Shown here: piece by piece, positions 24,980 through 33,129 of the stretch
Layout: every line of letters begins with the position of its first letter
Position numbering within the stretch: position 1 is the first letter of the stretch
From: Betaproteobacteria bacterium
GTDB taxonomy: Bacteria; Acidobacteriota; Terriglobia; Acidiferrales; UBA7541
Length of the DNA: 45,074 bases
Assembly (NCBI GenBank): GCA_903970165.1
Contig: CAJCHZ010000096.1
Span: 1-45,074, forward strand
Direction of reading: 5' to 3'
The notes under the pieces: model-generated
Seen by the model: the letters and a program-made list of their open reading frames with translations, nothing else
Database searches by the model: none
What the model was told of the DNA's origin: nothing
Made by a program: the position numbers and the translations under genes

Positions 24980-26620
24980 CTACGTGCCAAACCCTGAGCC
25001 ATTTTCCGGCTCGCCATCGGCCTTTTTCGTTTGCGCCACTTCGTATCCTCGCTCGCGCAGTGCCTGGCGCGCCTGGTCGCGATCGTCGAATTCCAGGGTG
25101 CGATCCGCGAGGATTTGATAATTCTCGTGTCCCTTGCCCGCCAGCAGAACAATGTCTCCCGTGCGCGCTTCGTCCATCGCGAGACGGATGGCTTTTCCGC
25201 GGTCCGGCTCGATGAGATATTTTCCGGCCGTTTTTTGAACGCCCACGATGACGTCGCTGATGATTTTCAGAGGGTCTTCGTGCTTCGGATTGTCGCTGGA
25301 AAGAATCGTCAAGTCGCTTAGACGGCCTGTGACTTCGCCCATGACCGGCCGCTTCGTGCGGTCTTTTCCGCCGCCGCATCCGAAAAGCGTAATGATGCGG
25401 CCCTTGGGATTGAGTTCTCTCGCGGTGCGAATCAGATTCTCTAGCGCGTCATCGGTGTGCGCGTAGTCCACGACAACAAAGAACGGTTGCCCCATGTCTA
25501 TGCGCTGAAAACGTCCGGAAACATTTTGGAGATTGCGAATCCCGGCCTCAATGACTTCGTTGGAGAGTCCCAACGCTTGCGCCGCTCCAATGGCTGCGAG
25601 AATGTTGTAAACGTTGATGCGTCCAACAAGTGGCGACGCAACCTGCAGTTTTCCATTAGGAGTTTGCGCAGTGAAGGCCAAGCCGTTGAAGGTCAGCTGA
25701 AATTTCTTTGTAGTGATATCGGCATCGGATTCGAGGCCATACGACAAGGTTTTCTTCGCTAACCCATACAACCGCTTTCCATAGGGATCATCCGTGTTGA
25801 GCACCGCAACTTCCGGCGCACCTGCTCCGGTGCCGTCGAAAAGTCTTTTCTTGGCAGCGAAATAATCCTCGAACGTTTTGTGATAGTCCATGTGCTCGCG
25901 CGTCAGATTGGTGAAAACAGCGGAGGCAAAATGGCAACCCCACAAGCGGTCCATGGAGAGCGAATGAGAACTGGCTTCGAGAACGCCGAACTTTCCGCCC
26001 GCATCGCGAATCTCGGCGAGAAATCCCTGCAGGTCAACTGATTCCGGTGTGGTGTTTGGCGCAGGATAGTCGCCGAGCGGCGTGTGATAGGCAATCGTTC
26101 CAAAAAGTCCCGTCTTTGCGCCCGAAGCCTTCACGATCGCGTCAACGAGCGAGGTGGTTGTCGTTTTTCCATTGGTGCCAGTGACCGCCACCAGTTGCAA
26201 AGCGTCCGCCGGATGGCCAAAAAAGTTCGCCGCGGTTATCGCAAGTGCCTTCCGCGCCTCGCCTACGCGAATCCACGTCACACTCGATGGAATAGCCGCA
26301 GGGGCAGGATCCTCACTGACAATCGCGACCGCACCACGCGCAACAGCATCGCGAATGAAGGAGTTTCCATCGGACTTCGCGCCATGCAGCGCAAAAAAGA
26401 GCGCGCGCGGCTGCACTTTGCGCGAATCGCAGGCCACTTGCCGAATCTCCAGATCGCCCACAGCGGCGGAAACACTCGCTTCCGTCCCTAGTAGCAAATC
26501 GCGTAGTTTCAGATTTCGATGGGCAATACGGTCCGGCGATGAGGCTTCGCGGCCGTCATCGGCGTGGTTCGTTTGTGAGTTCCGTGTTTCCTCGTCTAGT
26601 TGGCTCAATCCGATATTCAT
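24980..26620 (-). CDS. murE: UDP-MurNAc-dipeptide diamino-acid ligase MurE
   Basis: 546 residues, longer than usual because of an approximately 35-residue polar N-terminal leader and a charged tail. MurE adds the third, diamino residue to UDP-MurNAc-L-Ala-D-Glu. The P-loop is AVTGTNGKTTTTSLVDAI (about 146-153), followed by NTTPESVDLQGFL, EASSHSLSMDR, NLTREHMDYHKTFEDY and VVDYAHTDDALENL. The residue-3 selectivity motif reads DNPK at 443-446 (SSDNPKHEDP), where meso-DAP enzymes have DNPR. A meso-DAP specificity is still likely from the following EDP, but it is an inference. It begins 1 bp after the ftsI stop. Confidence 0.96.
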   Translation of the reverse strand: MNIGLSQLDEETRNSQTNHADDGREASSPDRIAHRNLKLRDLLLGTEASVSAAVGDLEIRQVACDSRKVQPRALFFALHGAKSDGNSFIRDAVARGAVAIVSEDPAPAAIPSSVTWIRVGEARKALAITAANFFGHPADALQLVAVTGTNGKTTTTSLVDAIVKASGAKTGLFGTIAYHTPLGDYPAPNTTPESVDLQGFLAEIRDAGGKFGVLEASSHSLSMDRLWGCHFASAVFTNLTREHMDYHKTFEDYFAAKKRLFDGTGAGAPEVAVLNTDDPYGKRLYGLAKKTLSYGLESDADITTKKFQLTFNGLAFTAQTPNGKLQVASPLVGRINVYNILAAIGAAQALGLSNEVIEAGIRNLQNVSGRFQRIDMGQPFFVVVDYAHTDDALENLIRTARELNPKGRIITLFGCGGGKDRTKRPVMGEVTGRLSDLTILSSDNPKHEDPLKIISDVIVGVQKTAGKYLIEPDRGKAIRLAMDEARTGDIVLLAGKGHENYQILADRTLEFDDRDQARQALRERGYEVAQTKKADGEPENGSGFGT

Positions 26621-26621
26621 C

Positions 26622-28715
26622 CTAATTCCTGTTTCCCGTGCGAAGCGGCGTTTTCTTCTGAACCGGTGTCCCGAACTGCACGGTGATTCTCGCGCCGTGC
26701 TTCACCTTGGATCCCGCGGCTGGTGATTGCTCTGTTGCAAGATTGCTTCCAACCAGAACAGGCTCGAAACCAAGTCTGAGGCACATCTCCGTTACCTCGC
26801 GCATGGTCTTGCCGCTCAAGTCGGGCACGGCAATGTCGCCCCCTTGTTCCACGGCTACCGTTATCGGCGGCTGGGAAGCGGGGCGGCTTCCGCCACCTAC
26901 GGTTGTCTTTTGGGATGCTGCGGGCGTCGCGTCGGGCTGTCCCGAGAAATCCATCGTCGCGGAATCCTCGAGCGAACTCGTATCCTCGCTCGGCTGTTTT
27001 CTGTAAGCAGCCTGAATTAGTTTTGGATTCAGCGGAACATCCTGCGGCACATCGAGATACGGTAAGACCTGTTCGGCAACTCGTTTGAAAACCGGGGCTG
27101 CCACTTCTCCGCCTTCATGCAGGCCAACAGGAGAATCAAGCGATATAAGAATCGTCACCGCTGGATTGTTGATCGGCGCAAGACCGGTAAAGGATGCAAT
27201 GTAGTTGGTGGGCGAGTAGCGCCCAGTCTCGGGATCAATTTTCTGCGCGGTACCTGTTTTTCCGGCTGCAGTCCAACCGTCGAGATGCGCTGGCGTTCCC
27301 GTTCCATTCAGTATCACTCCTTCCATAAGCCTGCGAAGGGTTGCCGCAGTCTCCGGTCGAATCACGCGCTTCGGATGCTCAGGAGCGAGCGGTCCATCGG
27401 CGGGCAGCACGCGGTCACCACGGCGCAGTTCGGCAATCACATGCGGTTTGTAGAGGATTCCACCGTTGGCAATGGCGGAAACCGCGGTGATGAATTGGAT
27501 CGGCGTTACGCCGATTTCCTGGCCGATCGAGATCGAGGCGACCGCCAGAGGTTTCATGTCCTTGAGCCCTTCCAGCCTGCCACGGCTCTCATAAGGCATA
27601 TCCACGCCAGTCATCGAGCCGAAACCAAAGGCGCGCACATAATCGTAGAATTTTGGCCCTTCCAGACGCAGCGCAATTTCGATCGTGCCAACGTTGCTGG
27701 ATTTCGCCAGAATTTCCGCGACACTGAGCATACCGAACGGCTTATGATCCCGGATGCGATGGCCTGAGACGGTCACGGCGCCGTTTTGGCAATCAAATAC
27801 TTCCTCCGGCCGTGTAATCCCCTGATCAAAGGCCGCGGAGAGAGTAATCAGCTTGAAAATCGATCCCGGCTCATAGACGTCGCTGACGGCGCGATTGGTC
27901 CATGATTCTTTCGGAGCATCGCCGGCTTTGCTCGGATTGAATTTCGGCCAATTGGTCAGCGCCAGAATCTCTCCGTTATTCGGGTTCATCACGATAATGG
28001 TGCCTGCGAGAGCATGCGTCTTGGCAATGGCCGAAGCCAATTCGCGCTCCGCAATGAATTGGATCTTCTCGTCGAGCGTCAGGGTGACGCTTGTTGCACT
28101 TTCGCGCTCATCTTCAGAACGATCAAACCAGCGCTGCCGCGCATCGGCCATCACAATGACCTTCTCGTTCTTGCCGCGGATCTGGCTATCCAGTTCGCGC
28201 TCTATGCCGGCAAGTCCCTTCTCGTCCACATCCACAAAGCCGAGCACGTGGGCCGCAAGGTCGCGTTTCGGATAGAAACGCTGGTTTTCCTTTTGGAGAT
28301 AAACGCCTTTCAAATTCAGAGCGGCAATCGCCTGAGCCTTTTCCGGCGGGAGCTTTCGGGAAATCCAGGCAAACGACTTTGAAGATTCAAAGCGCGCCTC
28401 CAGCACTTCCTGCGGAACATTGACCACGCCCGAAAGCAGCCGGGCCGCAAGATGCTCGTCGGGAATTTCCGACGGTACGCCAAACGCAGAATCCACGGGA
28501 AGACTCATTGCCAGCGGGCTGTTATTGCGGTCATAAATTGCGCCGCGCTTGGGGGTTATTTCGATGGTGCGCTGCTGCTGGCGCTGTGCGCGCGTCAGGT
28601 ACTCGCTGTGCCGGAAGAGTTGCAGGTAGCTCAGCCGTCCAGCGACCGCGCCCATCCACAAGAACGCCACGCCGGCGATGATTAGCAATCGTACGTGGAC
28701 GCGGTCTTGTTGCAT
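26622..28715 (-). CDS. ftsI: Septal transpeptidase FtsI (PBP3) with C-terminal PASTA domain
   Basis: 697 residues. One N-terminal membrane anchor (LLIIAGVAFLWMGAVAGRLSYLQLF) precedes the pedestal domain (RGAIYDRNNSPLAMS). The transpeptidase triads are SIFK (Ser285-Lys288), SSN (339-341) and KTGT (486-489). Class B PBPs cross-link septal peptidoglycan with FtsW. After the transpeptidase domain a Ser/Pro-rich linker leads to one PASTA domain (about 624-680, VPDLSGKTMREVTEMCLRLGFEPVLVG), which may bind peptidoglycan. PASTA is not found in E. coli FtsI. The gene lies between ftsL and murE. Confidence 0.96.
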   Translation of the reverse strand: MQQDRVHVRLLIIAGVAFLWMGAVAGRLSYLQLFRHSEYLTRAQRQQQRTIEITPKRGAIYDRNNSPLAMSLPVDSAFGVPSEIPDEHLAARLLSGVVNVPQEVLEARFESSKSFAWISRKLPPEKAQAIAALNLKGVYLQKENQRFYPKRDLAAHVLGFVDVDEKGLAGIERELDSQIRGKNEKVIVMADARQRWFDRSEDERESATSVTLTLDEKIQFIAERELASAIAKTHALAGTIIVMNPNNGEILALTNWPKFNPSKAGDAPKESWTNRAVSDVYEPGSIFKLITLSAAFDQGITRPEEVFDCQNGAVTVSGHRIRDHKPFGMLSVAEILAKSSNVGTIEIALRLEGPKFYDYVRAFGFGSMTGVDMPYESRGRLEGLKDMKPLAVASISIGQEIGVTPIQFITAVSAIANGGILYKPHVIAELRRGDRVLPADGPLAPEHPKRVIRPETAATLRRLMEGVILNGTGTPAHLDGWTAAGKTGTAQKIDPETGRYSPTNYIASFTGLAPINNPAVTILISLDSPVGLHEGGEVAAPVFKRVAEQVLPYLDVPQDVPLNPKLIQAAYRKQPSEDTSSLEDSATMDFSGQPDATPAASQKTTVGGGSRPASQPPITVAVEQGGDIAVPDLSGKTMREVTEMCLRLGFEPVLVGSNLATEQSPAAGSKVKHGARITVQFGTPVQKKTPLRTGNRN

Positions 28716-28802
28716 GGCGAACTCAGGTCGGCAAAGGCTCCGCTAGGACGTGTACAGCAACGAACATTTTTGTGAATTGGAAAAGGCCATTCGCCGTTGA
28801 AA

Positions 28803-29219
28803 TCACGGCGTGTGATTTGGGCGCGCGTATCGCGCGCTCGCTTCTTCGGCCCCGGCTGGGGCTTCATATTCCTGCACCTGCGTGGGCATAGGGTCGCTTA
28901 ATCCAAGCCGCCGCCGTGCGATGGCGTCAATGCGCATCGGATTGCGCAAGCCCGCAATCTCCAGCTTCAACTCCGCATTTTTGCCGGCCGCCTGCATCTG
29001 CTGCGCGCGCAGGTCTTCGAGCTGAAAGCTTAAATCAATGCATCGAAAATGCTGGAAAACGTACAGCGTGAAAAACGCAGCCACAACACCACCCAGCCCA
29101 ACCGTCCGCCAAAGATTGCGCATCTTGGCAGGCTCGACGTGCCGCACCAGCCGCGAATTGTCGATTCGCTTTACGGTGTGAAACTCCGCGATAACCGTTT
29201 TCTTGTTCTTGCTCGTCAT
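28803..29219 (-). CDS. ftsL: Cell-division protein FtsL-like
   Basis: 138 residues from the ATG at 29219; the frame extends to 29240 into rsmH. It has a basic cytoplasmic segment, one membrane helix (TVGLGGVVAAFFTLYVFQHFRCIDL) and a coiled-coil stretch (SFQLEDLRAQQMQAAGKNAELKLEIAGLR). It then has the RIDAIARRRLGL motif typical of FtsL/FtsB-type proteins, and a disordered acidic tail. FtsL bridges FtsQ/FtsB to FtsI/FtsW and activates septal synthesis. The assignment rests mostly on topology and its position between rsmH and ftsI, since sequence identity in this family is low. Confidence 0.85.
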   Translation of the reverse strand: MTSKNKKTVIAEFHTVKRIDNSRLVRHVEPAKMRNLWRTVGLGGVVAAFFTLYVFQHFRCIDLSFQLEDLRAQQMQAAGKNAELKLEIAGLRNPMRIDAIARRRLGLSDPMPTQVQEYEAPAGAEEASARYARPNHTP

Positions 29220-29221
29220 AA

Positions 29222-30124
29222 CTACACTCTTTCTGCACACCGCAGTTTCGCGCTTCGCGAACGCGGGTTCGTCGCCGTCTCTTCTTCGCTTGGCTGGATC
29301 ACGTGCCGGGTGAGCACTTGGAGCGTTCCTTCTCGCTCGCTCTCTTGAAACGCGTGCTTCACGATGCGGTCTTCACGCGAGTGGTAGCTCAGCACCACCA
29401 TTCGTCCGCCGGAATTTAATGCAGCAGGGGTCCGTGTTAGAAACTGCCCGAGTTCCTCCATCTCTCGATTCACCGCTATCCGCAGCGCCAGAAACGTTTT
29501 TGTTGCGGGATGCAGTCTCTGCCTTCCCCAGTGCTTACGGGCCCCTGCTACAGTCGTTGCCAAGTGCCCCGTATCTCGTATGGGCCGCGCCCGTACGATG
29601 GCCTTGGCGATTCTTCTGGAATCGTGCTCATCCGCTTCCGTATAGAGCAGGTCGGCAATCTCTCTCTCCGACCATCGATTCACAATCTCATCTGCAGTCA
29701 ACTCATCGGCAGTGTTCATCCTCATATCAAGGGCCGCCGCTTCGCGGAACGAAAATCCCCGGGCTCCCTGATCAAGCTGCATGCTCGAAACCCCCAAGTC
29801 GGCCAAGACCCCGTCCACCTTCGGAATCCCCAACTCGTGTACGACCTCCGCAATCTTCGAGAAGGGCGACTGCACGATGGTCACTGTCGCGCCGAAGCTC
29901 TTCAGCCTCTCCCGCGCCAGCTCCAACGCCTGTGCGTCCCGGTCCAGGCTGATCAACCTGCCGGACGTCAGCCTTCCCGCGATCGCCGCCGAGTGCCCGC
30001 CGGCTCCGAGCGTTACGTCTATATAGATTCCGTCCGCCCTGATGGCCAGCCACTCGAGCACCTCTTCCAACATCACCGGCGTATGTGGCCCTCGTCTTAA
30101 GTCTCTCGACTCATCACTCGCCAC
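29222..30124 (-). CDS. rsmH: 16S rRNA m4C1402 methyltransferase RsmH (MraW)
   Basis: 300 residues. It methylates N4 of C1402 in 16S rRNA using S-adenosylmethionine. The start region HTPVMLEEVLEWLAI is typical. The SAM-binding motif is YIDVTLGAGGHSAAI, then LISLDRDAQALELAR. Later motifs are VDGVLADLGVSSMQLDQGARGFSFREAAALDMRMNTADELTADEIVN, KTFLALRIAVNREMEEL and MVVLSYHSREDRIVKHAF. It follows mraZ by 35 bp, as in most bacteria. Confidence 0.97.
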   Translation of the reverse strand: MASDESRDLRRGPHTPVMLEEVLEWLAIRADGIYIDVTLGAGGHSAAIAGRLTSGRLISLDRDAQALELARERLKSFGATVTIVQSPFSKIAEVVHELGIPKVDGVLADLGVSSMQLDQGARGFSFREAAALDMRMNTADELTADEIVNRWSEREIADLLYTEADEHDSRRIAKAIVRARPIRDTGHLATTVAGARKHWGRQRLHPATKTFLALRIAVNREMEELGQFLTRTPAALNSGGRMVVLSYHSREDRIVKHAFQESEREGTLQVLTRHVIQPSEEETATNPRSRSAKLRCAERV

Positions 30125-30159
30125 TCGTTTATCCTGAGCCTCGAAGGGCCACTCCCTAG

Positions 30160-30591
30160 CTAAATACCCAGTGCCGTATCGTCCTCGTCCGTGTAAGGCT
30201 CATTCTTCAGCTTGTCCAGCACCCGCGCATGATTCATCACTTCCAAATAATTCAATGCCCCGAATACGTCGACGTCCCCAAGTGTCTGGGCCGCTTCGCG
30301 CAACACCGCCGGCAACAGCAACCTTCCTTGCCCGTCGAGCTCCGCCACTTGCCCGTAATAGCTCGTTCGCATCAAAAATTTTCGCTTCGCCACGTTCGCG
30401 CTTGGTAATTGCGCCAGCTTGTCTTCGATCTCCGACCAAACCTTCATCGGATAAATTCTCGCTGTCTCGCCCGTCGGACTCGTGATATAAAACTGGTGGC
30501 CGTATTCCTTGAGCTCGTCCAAAAACACCGAGGGTATTTTGAGACGCCCCTTCTCGTCGACTTTCGCCGGACAGTTTCCCCGCAGCTTCAT
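30160..30591 (-). CDS. mraZ: Transcriptional regulator MraZ
   Basis: 143 residues, two SpoVT-AbrB-like MraZ repeats. Repeat 1 is GNCPAKVDEKGRLKIPSVFLDELKEYG; repeat 2 is YYGQVAELDGQGRLLLPAVLREAAQTLGD. MraZ forms a ring and binds a row of direct 10-bp repeats in its own promoter, controlling the dcw operon. Such a row is seen here at 30681-30724, 90 bp upstream. It is the first gene of the cluster. An AGGA ribosome-binding site lies 5 bp before the ATG. Confidence 0.96.
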   Translation of the reverse strand: MKLRGNCPAKVDEKGRLKIPSVFLDELKEYGHQFYITSPTGETARIYPMKVWSEIEDKLAQLPSANVAKRKFLMRTSYYGQVAELDGQGRLLLPAVLREAAQTLGDVDVFGALNYLEVMNHARVLDKLKNEPYTDEDDTALGI

Positions 30592-30680
30592 AAGTCCTGT
30601 TCAAGTGCTTGTTTTGCGTGCCCAGAATGCTTACGTTCACGATTGCCCTCGAGAACGTCTGTTTGGCCCTGGATCGAGTC

Positions 30681-30724
30681 TACTCTATTCTACTTTTAGC
30701 CACTTTTTTCCACTTCTGGCCACA
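30681..30724 (-). promoter_or_regulatory. Five phased MraZ boxes
   Basis: On the minus strand three GTGG boxes lie at 30721-30724, 30711-30714 and 30701-30704, and two GTAG boxes at 30691-30694 and 30681-30684. All are in exact 10-bp phase, one helical turn apart. They sit from the -10 element through the likely transcription start. MraZ proteins bind repeated GTGG/TGGG boxes of this spacing, so this is almost certainly the autoregulatory site. Confidence 0.88.
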
Positions 30725-30752
30725 TGATAGGCTGCTTTGCGCCCTTGTCAAG
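30725..30752 (-). promoter_or_regulatory. Sigma-70 promoter of the dcw cluster
   Basis: Minus-strand TTGACA (30747-30752), a 16-bp spacer and TATCAT (30725-30730). The -35 is a perfect consensus. The transcription start should fall near 30717, about 125 nt upstream of the mraZ ATG, and within the MraZ boxes. Confidence 0.85.
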
Positions 30753-30974
30753 CAAAAACGTACTGTATTTCTAAGAAATGTTGCCTGTAGATGCCTTCGC
30801 GTTCACCGAATTTTTCGCTACCACCCGTTGTGCTTTTTTCTAAGGAACATCCCTAGCCTTTGTAGGCCGAATTTCGATTCTTCCACAGGGCGATTATTTC
30901 TCCCCTATTCCCTTCTATTCGGAGCCGTGGTATTCTGGCTTTGGTTGAATCTTTCTGTTTCCAGGAGCTTCCAC
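30753..30974. other. Divergent spacer upstream of pqqA
   Basis: 222 bp between the dcw promoter and the pqqA start, with no open frame of coding character. It is pyrimidine-rich on the plus strand. It should contain the pqq promoter. TATTCT at 30931-30936 is a possible -10, with no convincing -35. Confidence 0.4.
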
Positions 30975-31052
30975 ATGGAATGGACCACCCCACAGCACGA
31001 AGAGATCGAACTGAACTGCGAAGTTAGCTCCTACGCTAACGCCGAGCTCTAA
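30975..31052 (+). CDS. pqqA: PQQ precursor peptide PqqA
   Basis: 25 residues beginning MEWTTPQHEEIELNCEV. The Glu16 and Tyr20 residues that are cross-linked and cut out to build pyrroloquinoline quinone are at the same positions as in known PqqA peptides (E16 in NCEV, Y20 in SSYAN). AGGAG lies 8 bp before the ATG. Peptides of this size are easily missed by gene finders. It stands 41 bp ahead of pqqB, the canonical order. Confidence 0.93.
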   Translation: MEWTTPQHEEIELNCEVSSYANAEL

Positions 31053-31093
31053 AAACGTGACCGCGCTCAGCGGTCATCTGTCGGCGAATCAAA

Positions 31094-32026
31094 ATGCGCG
31101 TTAAAGTCCTCGGCTCCGCTGCCGGGGGCGGTTTTCCACAATGGAATTGCGCTTGTACTCAGTGTGTAGGAGTTCGCTCCGGCACGATGAAGGCCCGAGC
31201 GCGCACACAGACCCAAGCAGCCATTTCCAACGACACTTCGCGCTGGTTTCTCCTGAATGCCTCGCCGGATCTTCGGCAGCAAATTCTCTCGTCGGCCGAT
31301 TTTGTCCCTCCCGCCGGCACTAGAAACAGCCCAATAACCGCCGTTGTGCTTACTTCCGCGGATGTTGACGCGGTAATGGGCCTGCTGCACATGCGGGAAT
31401 TTCATCCGCTGCAGATTTTTTCGACCTTGGCCGTCCGCCGCATCCTGACGGAAGAGAACGGCCTTTTCCGAGTGCTGGCGAGATCCACCCCTCCCGTCCG
31501 ATGGGAAACTCTGCCGCTGGATCGCCTCGTACCGCTCATTCCGCCTGCTCCCGCAGAAAAAAGAATCGGTCTCTTCTGCAAGGCGGTGCCGCTGAACGGC
31601 GTCTTCCCGGATTATGTGAGCGAATCGTTACGCGCCAGTCTCGCGCCGGAAGAAGCTGTCATAGGCCTTATGCTGGTCTCGAAAGAGAAGAAGCTCTTCT
31701 ACGCTCCCCAACTTCCCGGAACCGGCGACCACTGGCACCGCATGGTGGAAGAGAGCGACATGGCCATGCTCGACGGCACATTCTGGAAAGACGATGAACT
31801 GAGCTCTATCAAAAAAGGAACAAAGACCGCCCGCCAAATGGGACACCTGCCGCTCTGGGGCGATCGCGGCCTTCTGCGCCTACCCTTTCGGCCGTCTAAG
31901 ACCCGCAAGGTGCTCATTCACATCAACAACACGAATCCCATCTTGAACGAAGAAAGTCAGGAAAATCGCACAGTTCGTGAAGCCAATTGGGAAATCGCCT
32001 ATGATGGTATGGAACTAGCGATATGA
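31094..32026 (+). CDS. pqqB: PQQ biosynthesis protein PqqB
   Basis: 310 residues, metallo-beta-lactamase fold. The N-terminal signature MRVKVLGSAAGGGFPQWNCAC is diagnostic, and NDTSRWFLLNASPDLRQQI, LTSADVDAVMGLLHMREF, MLDGTFWKDDEL, MGHLPLWG and HINNTNPILNEESQ follow. PqqB is needed for PQQ formation and has been shown in other bacteria to hydroxylate a precursor tyrosine. Its stop overlaps the pqqC start by 4 bp. Confidence 0.97.
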   Translation: MRVKVLGSAAGGGFPQWNCACTQCVGVRSGTMKARARTQTQAAISNDTSRWFLLNASPDLRQQILSSADFVPPAGTRNSPITAVVLTSADVDAVMGLLHMREFHPLQIFSTLAVRRILTEENGLFRVLARSTPPVRWETLPLDRLVPLIPPAPAEKRIGLFCKAVPLNGVFPDYVSESLRASLAPEEAVIGLMLVSKEKKLFYAPQLPGTGDHWHRMVEESDMAMLDGTFWKDDELSSIKKGTKTARQMGHLPLWGDRGLLRLPFRPSKTRKVLIHINNTNPILNEESQENRTVREANWEIAYDGMELAI

Positions 32027-32799
32027 GCCAAGTCACGGATATGGGCCAAGCGACGGACGCCCCACTCCTCTCAGAAGCGGCTTTCATCGCCGGCTTTCAC
32101 GCCATCGGCGAGGAGCGCTATCACCACAAGCACCCATTTCACGTGCTGATGCACGAAGGCAAGCTCACGCGCGGCCATTTTCAAGCATGGGCGTTGAATC
32201 GCTACTACTACCAGAGCCGCATCCCGATTAAAGACGCGGCAATACTCGCGCGCAGCGAAGATCCAGCTTTCCGGCTGGCTTGGCGCAAACGTATCCTCGA
32301 TCACGATGGTGATGGCGTGAAACCGGGAGGGATTGAAAAGTGGCTGCGGTTGGTCGAAGCCACTGGACTTTCGCGTGATCAGGCTCTTCTCGGCGAAGGA
32401 ATTCTTCCCGCCACGCGCTATGCCGTTCAGGCCTACGTTGATTTCGTCTCCACGCGCTCGCATCTCGAAGCCGTCGCATCTTCCCTCACGGAAATGTTTT
32501 CGAAAAAGCTCATTACGTTACGTATGGATCGTCTACGTCAATACTACCCGTGGCTCTCGAGCGGCCTCGATTATTTCACCGGCCGCCTGACGCAAGCCCC
32601 AGAAGACGCCGACTTCGCGCTCAATTGGGTGGTTCAGCACGCGCGCACCCGCGAAGACCAAGACAAATCTCACGCCGCCCTCCGCGCCAAGTGCGACATT
32701 CTCTGGGCGCAACTCGACGCCCTCTATTTCGCCTACGTGCAACCGGCTTGGCCGCCACCGGGCGCGTTTCGTCCCTCAGCAGAGGCCCTTTCGGCATGA
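32023..32799 (+). CDS. pqqC: Pyrroloquinoline-quinone synthase PqqC
   Basis: 258 residues, heme-oxygenase-like all-helical fold. PqqC carries out the last step, the ring closure and eight-electron oxidation of AHQQ to PQQ with oxygen. Seen: RYHHKHPFHVLMHEGKLTRGHFQAWALNRYYYQSRIPIKDAAIL, RILDHDGD, EGILPATRYAVQAYVDF, FSKKLITLRMDRLRQYYPWL and LNWVVQHARTREDQ. The catalytic His, Tyr and Arg residues fall in these blocks. It overlaps pqqB and pqqD by 4 bp each, indicating coupled translation. Confidence 0.97.
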   Translation: MSQVTDMGQATDAPLLSEAAFIAGFHAIGEERYHHKHPFHVLMHEGKLTRGHFQAWALNRYYYQSRIPIKDAAILARSEDPAFRLAWRKRILDHDGDGVKPGGIEKWLRLVEATGLSRDQALLGEGILPATRYAVQAYVDFVSTRSHLEAVASSLTEMFSKKLITLRMDRLRQYYPWLSSGLDYFTGRLTQAPEDADFALNWVVQHARTREDQDKSHAALRAKCDILWAQLDALYFAYVQPAWPPPGAFRPSAEALSA

Positions 32800-33077
32800 G
32801 CATCGATCTAAACGCACATCCCCGCCTCTCCCCGGGCTGCCGCATGAACGAAAAGACTCAGCAGCCGCGCACCTTACTAATGCCGGAGCGCGCGCTACGC
32901 CTGCACGGCCCAAGCCTCGAAATAGTCGAACGCTGCGACGGCAAACGCTCCGTCCAACAAATCATCGCGGAACTTCAGGAACTCTACTCGAAAGCCGAGC
33001 CAACAAAAGTAGAACAAGACATCCTCGGCTACCTGGCTCTCCTGCAAAAGGAACGCGCCCTGGACTTCGAGCCTTAG
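32796..33077 (+). CDS. pqqD: PqqA-binding chaperone PqqD
   Basis: 93 residues from the ATG at 32796, which overlaps the pqqC stop (ATGA). PqqD holds PqqA for the radical SAM enzyme PqqE. The family pattern is seen: a PRLSPGCRM start, then LLMPERALRLHGPSLEIVERCDGKRSVQQIIAELQELY and a C-terminal helix VEQDILGYLALLQKERAL. A terminator-like hairpin begins 11 bp after the stop, before pqqE. Confidence 0.93.
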   Translation: MSIDLNAHPRLSPGCRMNEKTQQPRTLLMPERALRLHGPSLEIVERCDGKRSVQQIIAELQELYSKAEPTKVEQDILGYLALLQKERALDFEP

Positions 33078-33087
33078 CCCATGGCGT

Positions 33088-33110
33088 GCGGGAGTTCTGC
33101 TCCCGCTTTT
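33088..33110 (+). terminator. Terminator-like hairpin between pqqD and pqqE
   Basis: A perfect 7-bp stem GCGGGAG/CTCCCGC with the 5-base loop TTCTG is followed by TTTT. It lies 11 bp after the pqqD stop and 20 bp before the pqqE start. It may partly end transcription or stabilise the upstream mRNA. The T-tract is short, so termination would be incomplete. Confidence 0.6.
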
Positions 33111-33129
33111 CAACTTACGCTAAACGCGC

